Source: an uncultured Parasphingopyxis sp. (lineage in GTDB: Bacteria; Pseudomonadota; Alphaproteobacteria; Sphingomonadales; Sphingomonadaceae). Taken from it: a stretch of DNA of 25,511 nucleotides. The notes under the pieces were generated by a model, which searched no databases, had not been told where the DNA came from, and was given only the letters and a program-made list of their open reading frames with translations. Location of the stretch: contig CAJQMX010000101.1 in assembly GCA_905479515.1 (NCBI GenBank), positions 1 to 25,511 of the forward strand. Direction: 5' to 3'. Shown here piece by piece: positions 7,362-16,258 of this stretch (position 1 is the first letter of the stretch; every line of letters starts with the position of its first letter). Made by a program: the position numbers and the translations under genes.

Positions 7362-8557
7362 TTGCCGCCGGTGAACAGTTCATAGCGGCGGCGCAGATGG
7401 TGGCTGACCACCTGCCCCATCACCGCCTGCATCAACCGCTGGCGCTCCGGAATGCCGACCCGCGTGTTGCCGATCAGCACAGCAACCGCATAATTATGGC
7501 CGTCTGGCGTGGTGACGATTCCGACATCATTATAGCCAGCGACCATGCCATTGAGATTCTGGCCCGTGCCGGTCTTGTGACCGAACTGCCAGCCAGTGGC
7601 GTCCGGCACACCGCCGCGTAACCTTTGCGGACCGGTGCGCGATGCGCGCATGGTGGAGATCATCAGCTGGGTTGATTGCTCGGACAACAGCTCCCCGCGC
7701 ACCAGCCGGGCCAGCGCTTCGACCATACCGTTGGCTGTTGCACCGTCGATGGGATCAGCAAGATAGCGATCCATCGCCGCCTGACGCACAGACTGCGCCA
7801 AAGCAGATCGCGCAGAATAGAATGCTCGCCCGCGTGACATGGATTGCTGCCATGTCAGACCCGCAATGCCGCTCTGCAAATCACGCTCGCCCGGGCCAAA
7901 GCGCAGCCCTTCGAGATTATTGCGCGCGAAAAAGCTGCGCACGGCTTCCGGGCCACCCGATAGCCACAACAGCCGGTCATTGGCGAGATTATCACTGCGC
8001 GTGATGGCCTGGGTGAAAAGTTCCCGGATGGACGCCTGAAATCCACCATTGCCCATTCGGGCAAGCATGGGCTGATGAAAGACAACCGCATCGTCAGGGT
8101 GAACCTGCACCATCCGGTCAAGCGACATCTCGCCGCGATCCACCTGATCGAGAACCGTCAACGCGACCCAAGTCTTGCTGACGCTTTGTTGCGGCAGATA
8201 GCGTTCGCCATTCCAGGAAACCGTCCAGCCTTCCTCAACATCGCGAACCGCTATTCCAACTTCCCCGCTAAAGGCGCGGCCGAGAGAGGTGACGGAATCG
8301 CTGAGCTGACGGGATGGCCCCTGTGCCGGTTGGCGGCTCTCCGGTCTGGCCGGTTGCGGCGCGCTAGCCTCGGCAAGAGTCTGGCGTTGCGCCTCGCTGA
8401 GGGGCGGCGGGGCAACATAGGGCGCGCTGGCGGCGCTGGCCTGCGGGGCCGCTTGCGGAATAACGCCGGAGCAGCCGGAAACCGACAATGCCAGTGCGCC
8501 GACAAGCAGCGCCTTGCCCCAATGCGATGATTTTCCCGCAAAATTTTTCATGCGCAT
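7358..8557 (-). CDS. Class A beta-lactamase-like serine hydrolase, predicted lipoprotein
   Basis: The 399-residue product starts with a basic region and a lipobox (LSVSGC, Cys29), so it should be lipid-anchored, followed by a long Ala/Pro/Gln-rich linker to about residue 85. The catalytic domain shows S125-V-S-K128 (SxxK), S188-D-N190 (SDN) and K328-T-G (KTG), the three class A motifs. E224 in GERDLQ lies 99 residues after the serine and matches the omega-loop general base E166, although the usual ExxLN reads ERDLQ. The KTG motif is about 39 residues further away than in standard enzymes, so there is an insertion after the omega loop. It may be a divergent beta-lactamase or a cell-wall-related hydrolase. 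The ATG at 8557 is preferred over 8551 because an AGGGGA lies about 10 bases before it. Confidence 0.85.
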   Translation of the reverse strand: MRMKNFAGKSSHWGKALLVGALALSVSGCSGVIPQAAPQASAASAPYVAPPPLSEAQRQTLAEASAPQPARPESRQPAQGPSRQLSDSVTSLGRAFSGEVGIAVRDVEEGWTVSWNGERYLPQQSVSKTWVALTVLDQVDRGEMSLDRMVQVHPDDAVVFHQPMLARMGNGGFQASIRELFTQAITRSDNLANDRLLWLSGGPEAVRSFFARNNLEGLRFGPGERDLQSGIAGLTWQQSMSRGRAFYSARSALAQSVRQAAMDRYLADPIDGATANGMVEALARLVRGELLSEQSTQLMISTMRASRTGPQRLRGGVPDATGWQFGHKTGTGQNLNGMVAGYNDVGIVTTPDGHNYAVAVLIGNTRVGIPERQRLMQAVMGQVVSHHLRRRYELFTGGN

Positions 8558-8719
8558 GACGAATATTTCCCCTGACCAGCATAGACGAGCCTCAGCCCAC
8601 CATTATCCGGCGAGTATAGGCCCTGCTTCCTTGCGCGCGAATGAGCGAACAGCCGCCAAGCAACAGCGCACCGCAAAAGTGAGTCGGTTCGTCGTACTCT
8701 GGGCGGGATGCGCTCTATA

Positions 8720-11700
8720 TTACTCCCAGAAATAGGGTTGGCGCGTCCGGTTGCCGGTGATCGTTTCGTTCATCGTGATCGGATCGTACATCCGCCCCCC
8801 GATCATCACATAGCGGATATCATCGCTATTCTGGATATCGACAGTCGGATCGGCATCGAGCACCACGAGATCGGCGAGCTTGCCCGTTTCAAGGCTGCCA
8901 ATATCGTTCGCAAAACCCAGCGATTGGGCAGGCACGATGGTGGCAGCGCGCAGCGCTTCCAACGGGCTCATTCCGCCGCGTACAAAGCTCCACATCTCCC
9001 AATGGGCGGCAAGCCCCTCTTCCTGGCCATGCGCACCGATCGAAACCGGCACACCGCGCAGGGCAAGAGCATGGGCGCTAGCCGCATTCTCATCATCGAC
9101 ATAATCCTCTTCCGGTGCCAGCGTCCGGCGCACATTGTTCGCTTGCAGCCAGCGTGGCGGCGTATGGCGCGACAGGATCGGATGGCGCCAGACATCGGTA
9201 TGCGCGCGCCAATAGGGATCGGCGGCCAAACCGGAATAGGTCACGACCAGAGTCGGCGTGTACCCAACATTGGTCTGGCTGAAGAAGCTCAGCACATCCT
9301 CATAGAGCACGGCCTGGGGGATATTATGCTCAAGCGTCGTATTCCCGTCAGCAATCAGCGTGATATCCATGCCAAACAGCGAACCGCCTTCGGCAACGAC
9401 GGCGATATTCTGATCAATCGCTGCGGCTACAACCTGCTGGCGCTGATCACGGCGCGGCTGATTGTAATTCTTGATGCTGTGCGCACCCTGCAATCGCAAA
9501 CGCCGGACATGCTGCTGGGCGTCTTCAAGACTGTTGATCTGCGCATACACGCCGGGCGCGCGGGCACCATAAACGATCTCACCGGTCGAAAAGAGCCTTG
9601 GCGCGAGAATCATACCCGCCTGCTGCATCTCGGCAGCCGGAAAGAACTCGCTCGATGATGTCGAAGGATTGTGCACGGTCGTCACACCAAAGGCGAGATG
9701 GGCAATGGTATGCCAGTTCTGCTGCGGGACGATGTCATCCGTACCCTGTGGACCATGGGAATGCGCATCGACAAAGCCCGGCACGATTGTTGCCCCCGCC
9801 ACATCGACGGTCTGGTAGCCAGACGGGATCGCCGTGGAATCAGCGGGGCCAACCGCCGCAATACGGTCTCCATTGATCACGATGGTCCCGTTTTCGATGA
9901 TACCGCTGTCTTCGCCCTGCATCGTCACGATACGCGCGCCGGTCAGCGCAATCCGGGTATTGGGGCGCGCGGCCTCAACCGGAATAGCCAGCGAGACACC
10001 GCTCGCAGGCGGGGTAAAGTCCGGCCGCTCTTCGCCTTCTGCAGGCGGAGACGCGGGGAAGATCGTGCTGGCCGTGGCCGAATAGAGCGTCGGCCCCAGA
10101 GACCAGCTCAAACGATCACCGCCATTGCTCCAGCTCAGATAGCTGGCACCATCGCCGCTGACCCGCACGACCGGCAGGGTCGTGGCGTCGGACTTAAGCT
10201 GCAGATCCTGCGTACCCGGCAGCATCGGCACGACAAAGGCCTGATAATTCTCGGTAAAGGCAAGCGTCCGGCCGTTCGGCGCGACTTCATAGCTTGTCAC
10301 CAGTTCGCCGGTTGCATGAACGCGGCGATCATTGCCGGAAAGATCGACACTGATGAGGCGCTGCTTGCTCTCTTCATTGACCGTTACAAAGACCCGGTCA
10401 TTGCTCGCACCGAATTGCGGGTTATGCCCGCTTTCAGTCACGCGTTCAGGCGTTCCGCCCGCAGCGGAAACCGTGTAAATCCCCGCGCGTTCAGACCAGT
10501 CATCCGATGTCAGGAAACCGCCCTCGCCTTTTTCAAACACGATGGTGTTGCCGTCTGGCGAGAAACGCGGGCGGCGATAATGGCCGGGCTCGCTGGTTAC
10601 GGCGCGGTCGCCGCTGCCATTGGCGTTCATCACGCGGACCTGGCCAAGGCCTTCGTCAGTCCAGCGGATATAGGTGATCCGGCGTCCGTCGCGAGACCAG
10701 CTCGGGAAAAGCTCGAACGCTTCGGACTGGCTGGTCAACCGGCGCGGCGTGCCATTGGCGGTGTTGCGCACATATAAATGGCCGAGGGTCTCAAACACGA
10801 CCTGCCTGCCATCTGGCGATACATTGGCGAAGCGCGGCATGCGCGTCGTGAAAGTGTCGGGCGAGACGTCCACCGACGGGCGCACCGGATCGATAATGTC
10901 CCGCGTATCAGTGACGCGGAACGGAATGGTCTGCGCTTCGCCGCCATTGACACTGACTCGGCGAATTTCACCGCCCGCCCAGAAAACGAGGCTCTGGCTG
11001 TCCGGCGTCCAGTCCATGCGCGGATAGGTGCCATTGACCGACCATGTCTCCTGCATGTCGCGGTCAAGCGCGCCATAGACGCGCCGTTCTTCACCGCTGC
11101 GCAGATCTTTGACATAGAGTACCGACTGGGTGCGTTCACGGCGGACAAACGCCATATAGCGACCATCAGGCGATGGGCGCGGATTGAGACCGCTACCCGG
11201 ACCATCGACCACAGTCTCGCGCTCACCGGTTTCCATGTCATAGCGTTCGATGGCGAACAGCTCGGTATTGGAATCCTGCGCATAGATGAACTGGTTGCCG
11301 GGCGTGGTGTTGCGGCTGAAATAGATGCCGCTGCCATCGGGCGAGAAAACCGGCTCGCCAAGATCCTTTTGCAGCGCCTCATCCGCGCGCTCGACCAGCG
11401 CCACACCATTGCCGCCAGACACATGATAGAGCCAGAGCTCACCCGTACCGAGCGAGCGCTGCGTCGTGAAATGTTTGCGCGCGACGATATACTGGCCATC
11501 GGGCGACCAGTCCGGCTGGTTCAGAAGGCGGAAGCTTTCATTGGAAACCTGCCGCATATCGCTGCCATTGCTGTTCATGATCCAGATATTGTCGCCGCCG
11601 CCACGATCGGATGTGAAGGCAATCCGCGTGCCATCGGGCGAGAACCGCGGCTGCGCTTCCCAGGCAAGGCCGGTGGCGATGGCGGTCGCTGTGCCGCCGG

Positions 11701-11941
11701 TGATTGGCATCGTGTAGATATCACCGAGCAGATCAAACGCGATCGTCTGCCCATCCGGGCTGACGTCGACATTCATCCATGTGCCTTCGGTAACGTCGAT
11801 ATTCACCTGACGGGTCGGCAAGGGCGGGTTGTTCACATCCCATTCGGGTGCCTCGCTCCCGGCATCCTGTGCCATCGCCGGAGCGGCAATTGTGAGCGCC
11901 AGAGCGCTAGCTGCAAACTGGAATAAAGTGACCCGCGACAT
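8720..11941 (-). CDS. Secreted TolB/PD40 beta-propeller fused to an amidohydrolase
   Basis: From the ATG at 11941 the protein has 1073 residues. AAGGGGAAC sits just upstream, and a Sec signal peptide (MSRVTLFQFAASALALTIAAPAMAQ) starts there; earlier in-frame ATGs would bury it. Residues of about 60-650 contain at least eight PD40-type repeats (RFSPDGTRIAFTSD, DWSPDGQYIVA, RPSPDGRYMAF, RFSPDGNTIVF and others), predicting a TolB-like beta-propeller. The last 400 residues are an amidohydrolase domain: IVPGFVDAHSHG (HxH metal motif), then IKNYNQP, then TTLEHNIP, ending with GKLADLVVLDADPTVDIQNS. The position that often carries a final Asp reads SIGAHGQ. Such fusions are common in sphingomonads and their substrates are not established; peptidase or dipeptidase activity is a guess. 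Confidence 0.9.
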   Translation of the reverse strand: MSRVTLFQFAASALALTIAAPAMAQDAGSEAPEWDVNNPPLPTRQVNIDVTEGTWMNVDVSPDGQTIAFDLLGDIYTMPITGGTATAIATGLAWEAQPRFSPDGTRIAFTSDRGGGDNIWIMNSNGSDMRQVSNESFRLLNQPDWSPDGQYIVARKHFTTQRSLGTGELWLYHVSGGNGVALVERADEALQKDLGEPVFSPDGSGIYFSRNTTPGNQFIYAQDSNTELFAIERYDMETGERETVVDGPGSGLNPRPSPDGRYMAFVRRERTQSVLYVKDLRSGEERRVYGALDRDMQETWSVNGTYPRMDWTPDSQSLVFWAGGEIRRVSVNGGEAQTIPFRVTDTRDIIDPVRPSVDVSPDTFTTRMPRFANVSPDGRQVVFETLGHLYVRNTANGTPRRLTSQSEAFELFPSWSRDGRRITYIRWTDEGLGQVRVMNANGSGDRAVTSEPGHYRRPRFSPDGNTIVFEKGEGGFLTSDDWSERAGIYTVSAAGGTPERVTESGHNPQFGASNDRVFVTVNEESKQRLISVDLSGNDRRVHATGELVTSYEVAPNGRTLAFTENYQAFVVPMLPGTQDLQLKSDATTLPVVRVSGDGASYLSWSNGGDRLSWSLGPTLYSATASTIFPASPPAEGEERPDFTPPASGVSLAIPVEAARPNTRIALTGARIVTMQGEDSGIIENGTIVINGDRIAAVGPADSTAIPSGYQTVDVAGATIVPGFVDAHSHGPQGTDDIVPQQNWHTIAHLAFGVTTVHNPSTSSSEFFPAAEMQQAGMILAPRLFSTGEIVYGARAPGVYAQINSLEDAQQHVRRLRLQGAHSIKNYNQPRRDQRQQVVAAAIDQNIAVVAEGGSLFGMDITLIADGNTTLEHNIPQAVLYEDVLSFFSQTNVGYTPTLVVTYSGLAADPYWRAHTDVWRHPILSRHTPPRWLQANNVRRTLAPEEDYVDDENAASAHALALRGVPVSIGAHGQEEGLAAHWEMWSFVRGGMSPLEALRAATIVPAQSLGFANDIGSLETGKLADLVVLDADPTVDIQNSDDIRYVMIGGRMYDPITMNETITGNRTRQPYFWE

Positions 11942-12090
11942 GATGTTCCCCTTGAAAAATTCCGTGCGAGGATAGCTAGCACAAAGGGGCAGATATGAAA
12001 GGTTGGCCATCGGCTCTGGAAAGCGGTTCATCGAAGGCCTAACTGGAGTATCAGACCCTGTTTCAACCACGAAAAAGAAAGAATTCTACC

Positions 12091-13275
12091 ATGACTGCCG
12101 ATCCAATCGTCATCTCCTCCTATGCCCGTACACCAATGGGCGGCTTTCAGGGCGCACTGTCCGCCGTTGAAGCGCCAGCCCTTGGCGCTACGGCCGTGCG
12201 CGCGGCGATAGAGCGGGCCGGGGTTTCCGGGGACGATGTTGAGCAGATTTTCATGGGCTGTGTACTTCCGGGCGGCCTCGGCCAGGCCCCTGCCCGCCAG
12301 GCTGGCATGGGCGGCGGACTGCCGATCTCAACCGAAGCCACCACCGTCAACAAGATGTGCGGCAGCGGCATGCAGGCGGCGATCATGGCGCATGATGCGC
12401 TGAAGGCTGGCACGGTGGATATCATCGTTGCGGGCGGCATGGAGAGCATGACCAATGCACCCTATCTGATGCAGAAGCATCGCGCCGGAGCCCGTATCGG
12501 CCATGACGTGATGAAGGATTCGATGTTTCTCGACGGGCTTGAGGATGCCTATGACAAGGGCAAGCTGATGGGCGCCTTTGCCGAGGAATCCGCACAGGCA
12601 TATCAGTTCACCCGCGAAAAGCAGGACGATTACGCCATCGAGAGCCTCGCGCGCGCCAATGCCGCGATCGAAAGCGGGGCCTTTGACGGCGAAGTCGTTC
12701 CGGTCGAGATAACCACCCGCAAAGGCACCGAAAGCGTCACTTTCGACGAGCAGCCCGGCAAAGCCCGGCCCGACAAGATCCCGACACTGAAACCGGCCTT
12801 TGCCAAAGACGGCACCGTGACGGCGGCAAACGCATCCTCCATCTCGGACGGCGCAGCGGCTATGGTGCTGACCCGCGAAAGCGTGGCCAACGAAAAAGGC
12901 ATGCCGATCAAGGCGCGGATCATCGCCCATGCGGCCCATGCCCAGGAACCCGGCAAGTTCACCTCCGCCCCCGTGCCCGCAATCCGCAAGGTTCTGGAGA
13001 AAGCTGGATGGAGCATCGACGATGTCGATCTGTTCGAGATCAACGAAGCCTTTGCTGTGGTCGCGATGATCGCGATGCAGGAACTCGGCATCCCGCATGA
13101 CAAGGTGAATGTGAATGGCGGCGCCTGTGCGCTCGGCCATCCAATTGGTGCCAGCGGCGCACGGATCATGGCGACTTTGCTCAACGCGCTCGAAAAACGC
13201 GGCCTGAAGCGCGGTGTCGCAACCCTGTGCATCGGCGGCGGTGAAGCCACGGCGATTGCGGTAGAGCTGGCTTAA
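12091..13275 (+). CDS. Acetyl-CoA C-acetyltransferase (thiolase II)
   Basis: The 394-residue protein carries the complete biosynthetic-type thiolase active site: C90 in NKMCGSGMQA (acylated nucleophile), H350 in GGACALGHPIGASGARI and C380 in CIGGGEATA. It interconverts two acetyl-CoA with acetoacetyl-CoA and CoA in the cytoplasm. The length and motif positions are nearly those of PhaA/AtoB. It starts at ATG 12091, preceded by AAAGAAAGAA. It is divergent from the amidohydrolase across 149 bp and is followed by a 408-bp gap rich in palindromes before gcdH. Acetoacetyl-CoA is an end product of glutaryl-CoA and tyrosine breakdown, which fits the nearby genes. Assignment between atoB and phaA cannot be made from sequence alone. 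Confidence 0.93.
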   Translation: MTADPIVISSYARTPMGGFQGALSAVEAPALGATAVRAAIERAGVSGDDVEQIFMGCVLPGGLGQAPARQAGMGGGLPISTEATTVNKMCGSGMQAAIMAHDALKAGTVDIIVAGGMESMTNAPYLMQKHRAGARIGHDVMKDSMFLDGLEDAYDKGKLMGAFAEESAQAYQFTREKQDDYAIESLARANAAIESGAFDGEVVPVEITTRKGTESVTFDEQPGKARPDKIPTLKPAFAKDGTVTAANASSISDGAAAMVLTRESVANEKGMPIKARIIAHAAHAQEPGKFTSAPVPAIRKVLEKAGWSIDDVDLFEINEAFAVVAMIAMQELGIPHDKVNVNGGACALGHPIGASGARIMATLLNALEKRGLKRGVATLCIGGGEATAIAVELA

Positions 13276-13285
13276 GAGGATCGGT

Positions 13286-13422
13286 TTGTCAGAACGTTGC
13301 CCGCGCAACGTCGCGGCACCAGCCCGCACCCCCACCCGGCCTCCCATAGAATATACTGAGTGGGAGGCCGGGTGGGGGTGCGGGCTGGTGCGGCGCCTGA
13401 GGCAAAGCCGAAGGTCTGACAA
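13286..13422. repeat. Nested palindromic, MITE-like intergenic element
   Basis: TTGTCAGA (13286-13293) and TCTGACAA (13415-13422) are perfect 8-bp terminal inverted repeats. Inside are a 7-bp hairpin, ACGTTGC/GCAACGT (13294-13311), and a perfect 31-bp inverted repeat whose arms are 13316-13346 and 13361-13391, separated by a 14-nt AT-rich loop. The long arms are rich in CCCCCACCCGGCCTCCC. No ORF or T-tract is present. It looks like a non-coding palindromic repeat of the sort dispersed in sphingomonad genomes. Copy number cannot be seen from one window. Confidence 0.75.
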
Positions 13423-13447
13423 GTAACAGCCCGAGCCCAAAAATGGT

Positions 13448-13506
13448 CAAGCCACCATGGAAGTCCGGTCGGGTCGCATAAAACCGGAACATCCCATGAT
13501 GGCTTG
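13448..13506. other. 59-nt two-stem palindromic structure upstream of gcdH
   Basis: CAAGCCACCATGG (13448-13460) pairs with CCATGATGGCTTG (13494-13506) with one mismatch in 13 bp. Nested inside are TCCGGT (13464-13469) and ACCGGA (13483-13488). It could be a structured RNA, a cruciform-type repeat or part of the neighbouring repeat region. The rest of the gap (13507-13670) shows nothing I can name except the gcdH ribosome binding site. Confidence 0.45.
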
Positions 13507-13683
13507 TGCCGAACAAATTCGCTCGATGCGCCCCTGTCCGGGTGAGACAGCTATTGCCCAGTTTTGATGAACAGTATGTGACGCACATCACGCTTTTTCA
13601 TTTGAATGGGCTTTGGCGGGCATATCGCCCTTGCGGGGCGGCTGTGCTATTGCCGCCGCAAATTCATCTAAGGAAGCGTATCC

Positions 13684-14895
13684 GTGAATAGCGAAACCTC
13701 CGTACAAAACACTGAAAAGCCGGGATTTACCTATCGCTGGGAAGACCCGTTCCTGCTTGAGGAACAGCTGACCGACGAAGAGAAGATGGTCTATGAAACG
13801 GCGCGCAATTATGCGCAGGAAAAACTCCTGCCGCGCGTGATATCCGCGACCCGCGAAGAGCGGTTCGACCGGGAAATCATGACCGAACTGGGCGAACTTG
13901 GCCTGCTGGGTGCGACGATAGACGGCTATGGCTGCGCAGGCGTCTCCCATGTCGCTTACGGACTGGTCGCACGCGCTGTTGAGGCTGTGGACTCCGGTTA
14001 TCGCTCCGCAATGAGCGTGCAGTCTTCGCTCGTGATGCATCCAATCCATGCCTATGGCACCGAGGAACAGCGCGAGAAATATCTGCCAAAGCTGGCGACC
14101 GGCGAATGGGTTGGTTGCTTCGGCCTGACCGAGCCAGACGCAGGCTCCGATCCGGGCGGGATGAAGACGCGGGCCAAATCGGTCGATGGCGGCTACTCGA
14201 TCTCGGGCGCGAAAATGTGGATCACCAACTCGCCGATCGCCGATATCGCGGTTGTCTGGGCCAAGGATGATGACGGGGTGATCCGCGGCTTCATTCTCGA
14301 ACGCGGGATGGACGGTTTCTCGACCCCCAAGATCGAAGGCAAGATGAGCCTGCGCGCCTCAATCACCGGCGAGATCGTGATGGACGAAGTGTTCGTGCCG
14401 GAAGAAAATAAGCTGCCGGGTGCCAAGGGCCTTGGCGGGCCGTTCGGTTGCCTCAACAAGGCGCGTTACGGCATTGCCTGGGGTTCGATGGGCGCTGCCG
14501 AAGACTGCATGCACCGGGCGCGGACCTATACGCTGGATCGCAAGCAGTTTGGCCGTCCACTCGCCGCGACGCAGCTCGTTCAGCTCAAGCTCGCCAATAT
14601 GCAGACGGAGATCGCGCTCGGCCTCAATGCTGCGCTTACCGTGGGGCGCAATATCGATAACGGCACATGGGCACCCGAAATGGTCAGCCTGATCAAGCGC
14701 AACAACTGCGGCAAGGCGCTCGATGTCGCCCGCAATGCGCGGGACATGCATGGCGGCAACGGCATCGCCGACGAGTTCCACGTTATCCGCCATCTGGTGA
14801 ATCTGGAAACGGTGAACACCTATGAAGGCACGCATGATGTGCATGCGTTGATCCTCGGCCGCGCGATTACCGGCATCCAGGCATTTTCGGGCTAG
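13684..14895 (+). CDS. gcdH: Glutaryl-CoA dehydrogenase
   Basis: The 403-residue flavoprotein has the acyl-CoA dehydrogenase fold with motifs specific to glutaryl-CoA dehydrogenase: an N-terminal segment [39 protein letters not shown] for flavin and substrate binding, [16 protein letters not shown], and [20 protein letters not shown], in which E381 is the catalytic base. It oxidises and decarboxylates glutaryl-CoA to crotonyl-CoA and CO2, passing electrons to ETF, in lysine, hydroxylysine and tryptophan degradation. The start is GTG at 13684, with AAGGAAG at about 13671 giving good spacing. The next gene is a family III CoA-transferase, a common partner that may supply glutaryl-CoA. Confidence in gcdH over a generic acyl-CoA dehydrogenase is high. 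Confidence 0.94.
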   Translation: MNSETSVQNTEKPGFTYRWEDPFLLEEQLTDEEKMVYETARNYAQEKLLPRVISATREERFDREIMTELGELGLLGATIDGYGCAGVSHVAYGLVARAVEAVDSGYRSAMSVQSSLVMHPIHAYGTEEQREKYLPKLATGEWVGCFGLTEPDAGSDPGGMKTRAKSVDGGYSISGAKMWITNSPIADIAVVWAKDDDGVIRGFILERGMDGFSTPKIEGKMSLRASITGEIVMDEVFVPEENKLPGAKGLGGPFGCLNKARYGIAWGSMGAAEDCMHRARTYTLDRKQFGRPLAATQLVQLKLANMQTEIALGLNAALTVGRNIDNGTWAPEMVSLIKRNNCGKALDVARNARDMHGGNGIADEFHVIRHLVNLETVNTYEGTHDVHALILGRAITGIQAFSG

Positions 14896-14903
14896 GGAAT
14901 TGC

Positions 14904-14994
14904 CGTCACCCTGAACTTGTTTCAGGGTCCACTCTTCCAATGGCAAAGACGTCTCATGATGAGGGGTGGATGCTGAAACAAGTTCAGCATGACG
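14904..14994. repeat. REP/MITE-like inverted repeat between gcdH and the CoA-transferase gene
   Basis: Two 28-bp arms (14904-14931 and 14967-14994) are inverted copies identical at 24 of 28 positions. Each arm is itself a hairpin: CCCTGAA-cttgt-TTCAGGG in the first and TGCTGAA-acaag-TTCAGCA in the second. The four differences between arms are exactly the paired positions within each small hairpin. Elements with this AACTTGTTTCAG core are, to my knowledge, frequent in sphingomonad intergenic DNA. It fills most of the 112-bp gap and ends 13 bp before the next ATG. Confidence 0.8.
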
Positions 14995-15007
14995 AAGTAG
15001 AGAAGAT

Positions 15008-16201
15008 ATGACCGCAAAAGCCCTTTCCGGCGTCCGCGTCCTCGATCTCAGCCGCGTCCTTGCCGGCCCCTGGGCCACGCAGATGCTCGGCGATCTGGGT
15101 GCGGAGATCATCAAGGTCGAAAAGCCCGGCGTGGGGGATGATACGCGCGGCTGGGGCCCGCCCTGGATTGGCGAGGGTGAGGCGCGCACCGCTGGCTATT
15201 ATCTCTCCGCCAACCGCAACAAGAAATCGGTCGCCATCGATATCGCGACGCCGGAAGGGCAAAAGCTGATCCGCGACCTTGCCGCGCAATCCGACATTGT
15301 GGTCGAGAATTTCAAGCGCGGGGGCCTTGCCAAATATGGCCTCGATTATGCCAGCCTCAAGGCGATCAACCCGAAGCTGATTTACTGCTCAATCACCGGT
15401 TTCGGGCAGGACGGGCCGGATGCCGACAAGCCCGGTTACGACCTGATGATCCAGGCGATGAGCGGTTTTATGTCGATCACCGGCGATGCCGAAGGCCCGC
15501 CGCGCCGCATGGGCGTCGCCATGGTCGATCTCACCACCGGCATGAACGCCGCCGCCGCGATCCTCGCCGCGCTTTATCAGCGTGAGAAGACGGGCGAGGG
15601 ACAGCAGATCGATATCGCCCTGTTCGATGTCGCGATGTCCGCGCTTGGCAATCAGGCGCTCAACTACCTGGTATCGGGAGAAACCCCGGGCCGCACCGGC
15701 AATGCCCATCCCAATGTCGTCCCCTATCAGCCGTTCGAGACGGCGGACGGCTGGATCATCGTCGCGGTTGGCAATGACAGCCAGTTTGCGCGCTTTGCGG
15801 CGCTCACCGGCCATGGCGAAATGGCCGAGGACGATCGCTACCGGACCAATTCGGCGCGCGTCGACAATCGCGATACCCTGATCCCGCCGCTCGTCGATAC
15901 GATGAGAACCCGCACCAGCGCCGAATGGACTGCCGCGCTGATCGCGGCAAAGGTGCCGCACGGCCCGATCAACACGGTCGAACAGGCTTTCGCCGAACCC
16001 CAGGCTGTGCATCGCGGGTTGGCGCAGGAAATCGGCGGCATCCCGCAGGTCGCCAGTCCGTTGAGATTGGGCGCTTCGCCAAAGGACGGCGCTACACCGC
16101 CGCCGGCACTGGGTGCGGATACCGATACGGTATTGGAGGAGCTGCTGGAACTATCGAGCGCTGCCCGTGCGGCGCTGCGTGACGACGGTGTGATCGGCTA
16201 A
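15008..16201 (+). CDS. CaiB/BaiF family III CoA-transferase, probably succinyl-CoA:glutarate CoA-transferase-like
   Basis: The 397-residue product has the family N-terminus LSGVRVLDLSRVLAGPWATQMLGDLGAEIIKVEKP, which contributes to CoA binding. The catalytic aspartate is D174 in MGVAMVDLTTGMNAA (D169 in formyl-CoA transferase). GEGQQIDIALFDVAMSALGNQ and HPNVVPYQPF follow as in the family. These enzymes move CoA between carboxylic acids through an aspartyl-CoA anhydride. Its place directly after gcdH suggests it activates glutarate (the SUGCT role), but the sequence alone does not set the acid. GAGAAG lies just upstream of the ATG at 15008. A palindromic repeat sits between the two genes; co-transcription is still likely. 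Confidence 0.88.
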   Translation: MTAKALSGVRVLDLSRVLAGPWATQMLGDLGAEIIKVEKPGVGDDTRGWGPPWIGEGEARTAGYYLSANRNKKSVAIDIATPEGQKLIRDLAAQSDIVVENFKRGGLAKYGLDYASLKAINPKLIYCSITGFGQDGPDADKPGYDLMIQAMSGFMSITGDAEGPPRRMGVAMVDLTTGMNAAAAILAALYQREKTGEGQQIDIALFDVAMSALGNQALNYLVSGETPGRTGNAHPNVVPYQPFETADGWIIVAVGNDSQFARFAALTGHGEMAEDDRYRTNSARVDNRDTLIPPLVDTMRTRTSAEWTAALIAAKVPHGPINTVEQAFAEPQAVHRGLAQEIGGIPQVASPLRLGASPKDGATPPPALGADTDTVLEELLELSSAARAALRDDGVIG

Positions 16202-16258
16202 ACCCAAGGCAATCGCTGCCTAGCCAGTATCAGCGCAAGTTCAGCTTCTTTCTGCGAT

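Noticed and set aside
8708..11926. Three long plus-strand frames (8708-9658, 9671-10777, 10778-11926) that tile almost end to end
   Set aside because: They lie opposite the TolB/amidohydrolase gene, which has a signal peptide, repeats and metal motifs. The plus-strand translations are Arg/Ile/His-rich with no recognisable domains.
13316..13391. The 31-bp stem as the intrinsic terminator of the thiolase gene
   Set aside because: No T-tract follows either arm and the stem is far longer than normal terminators; a repeat element explains it better.
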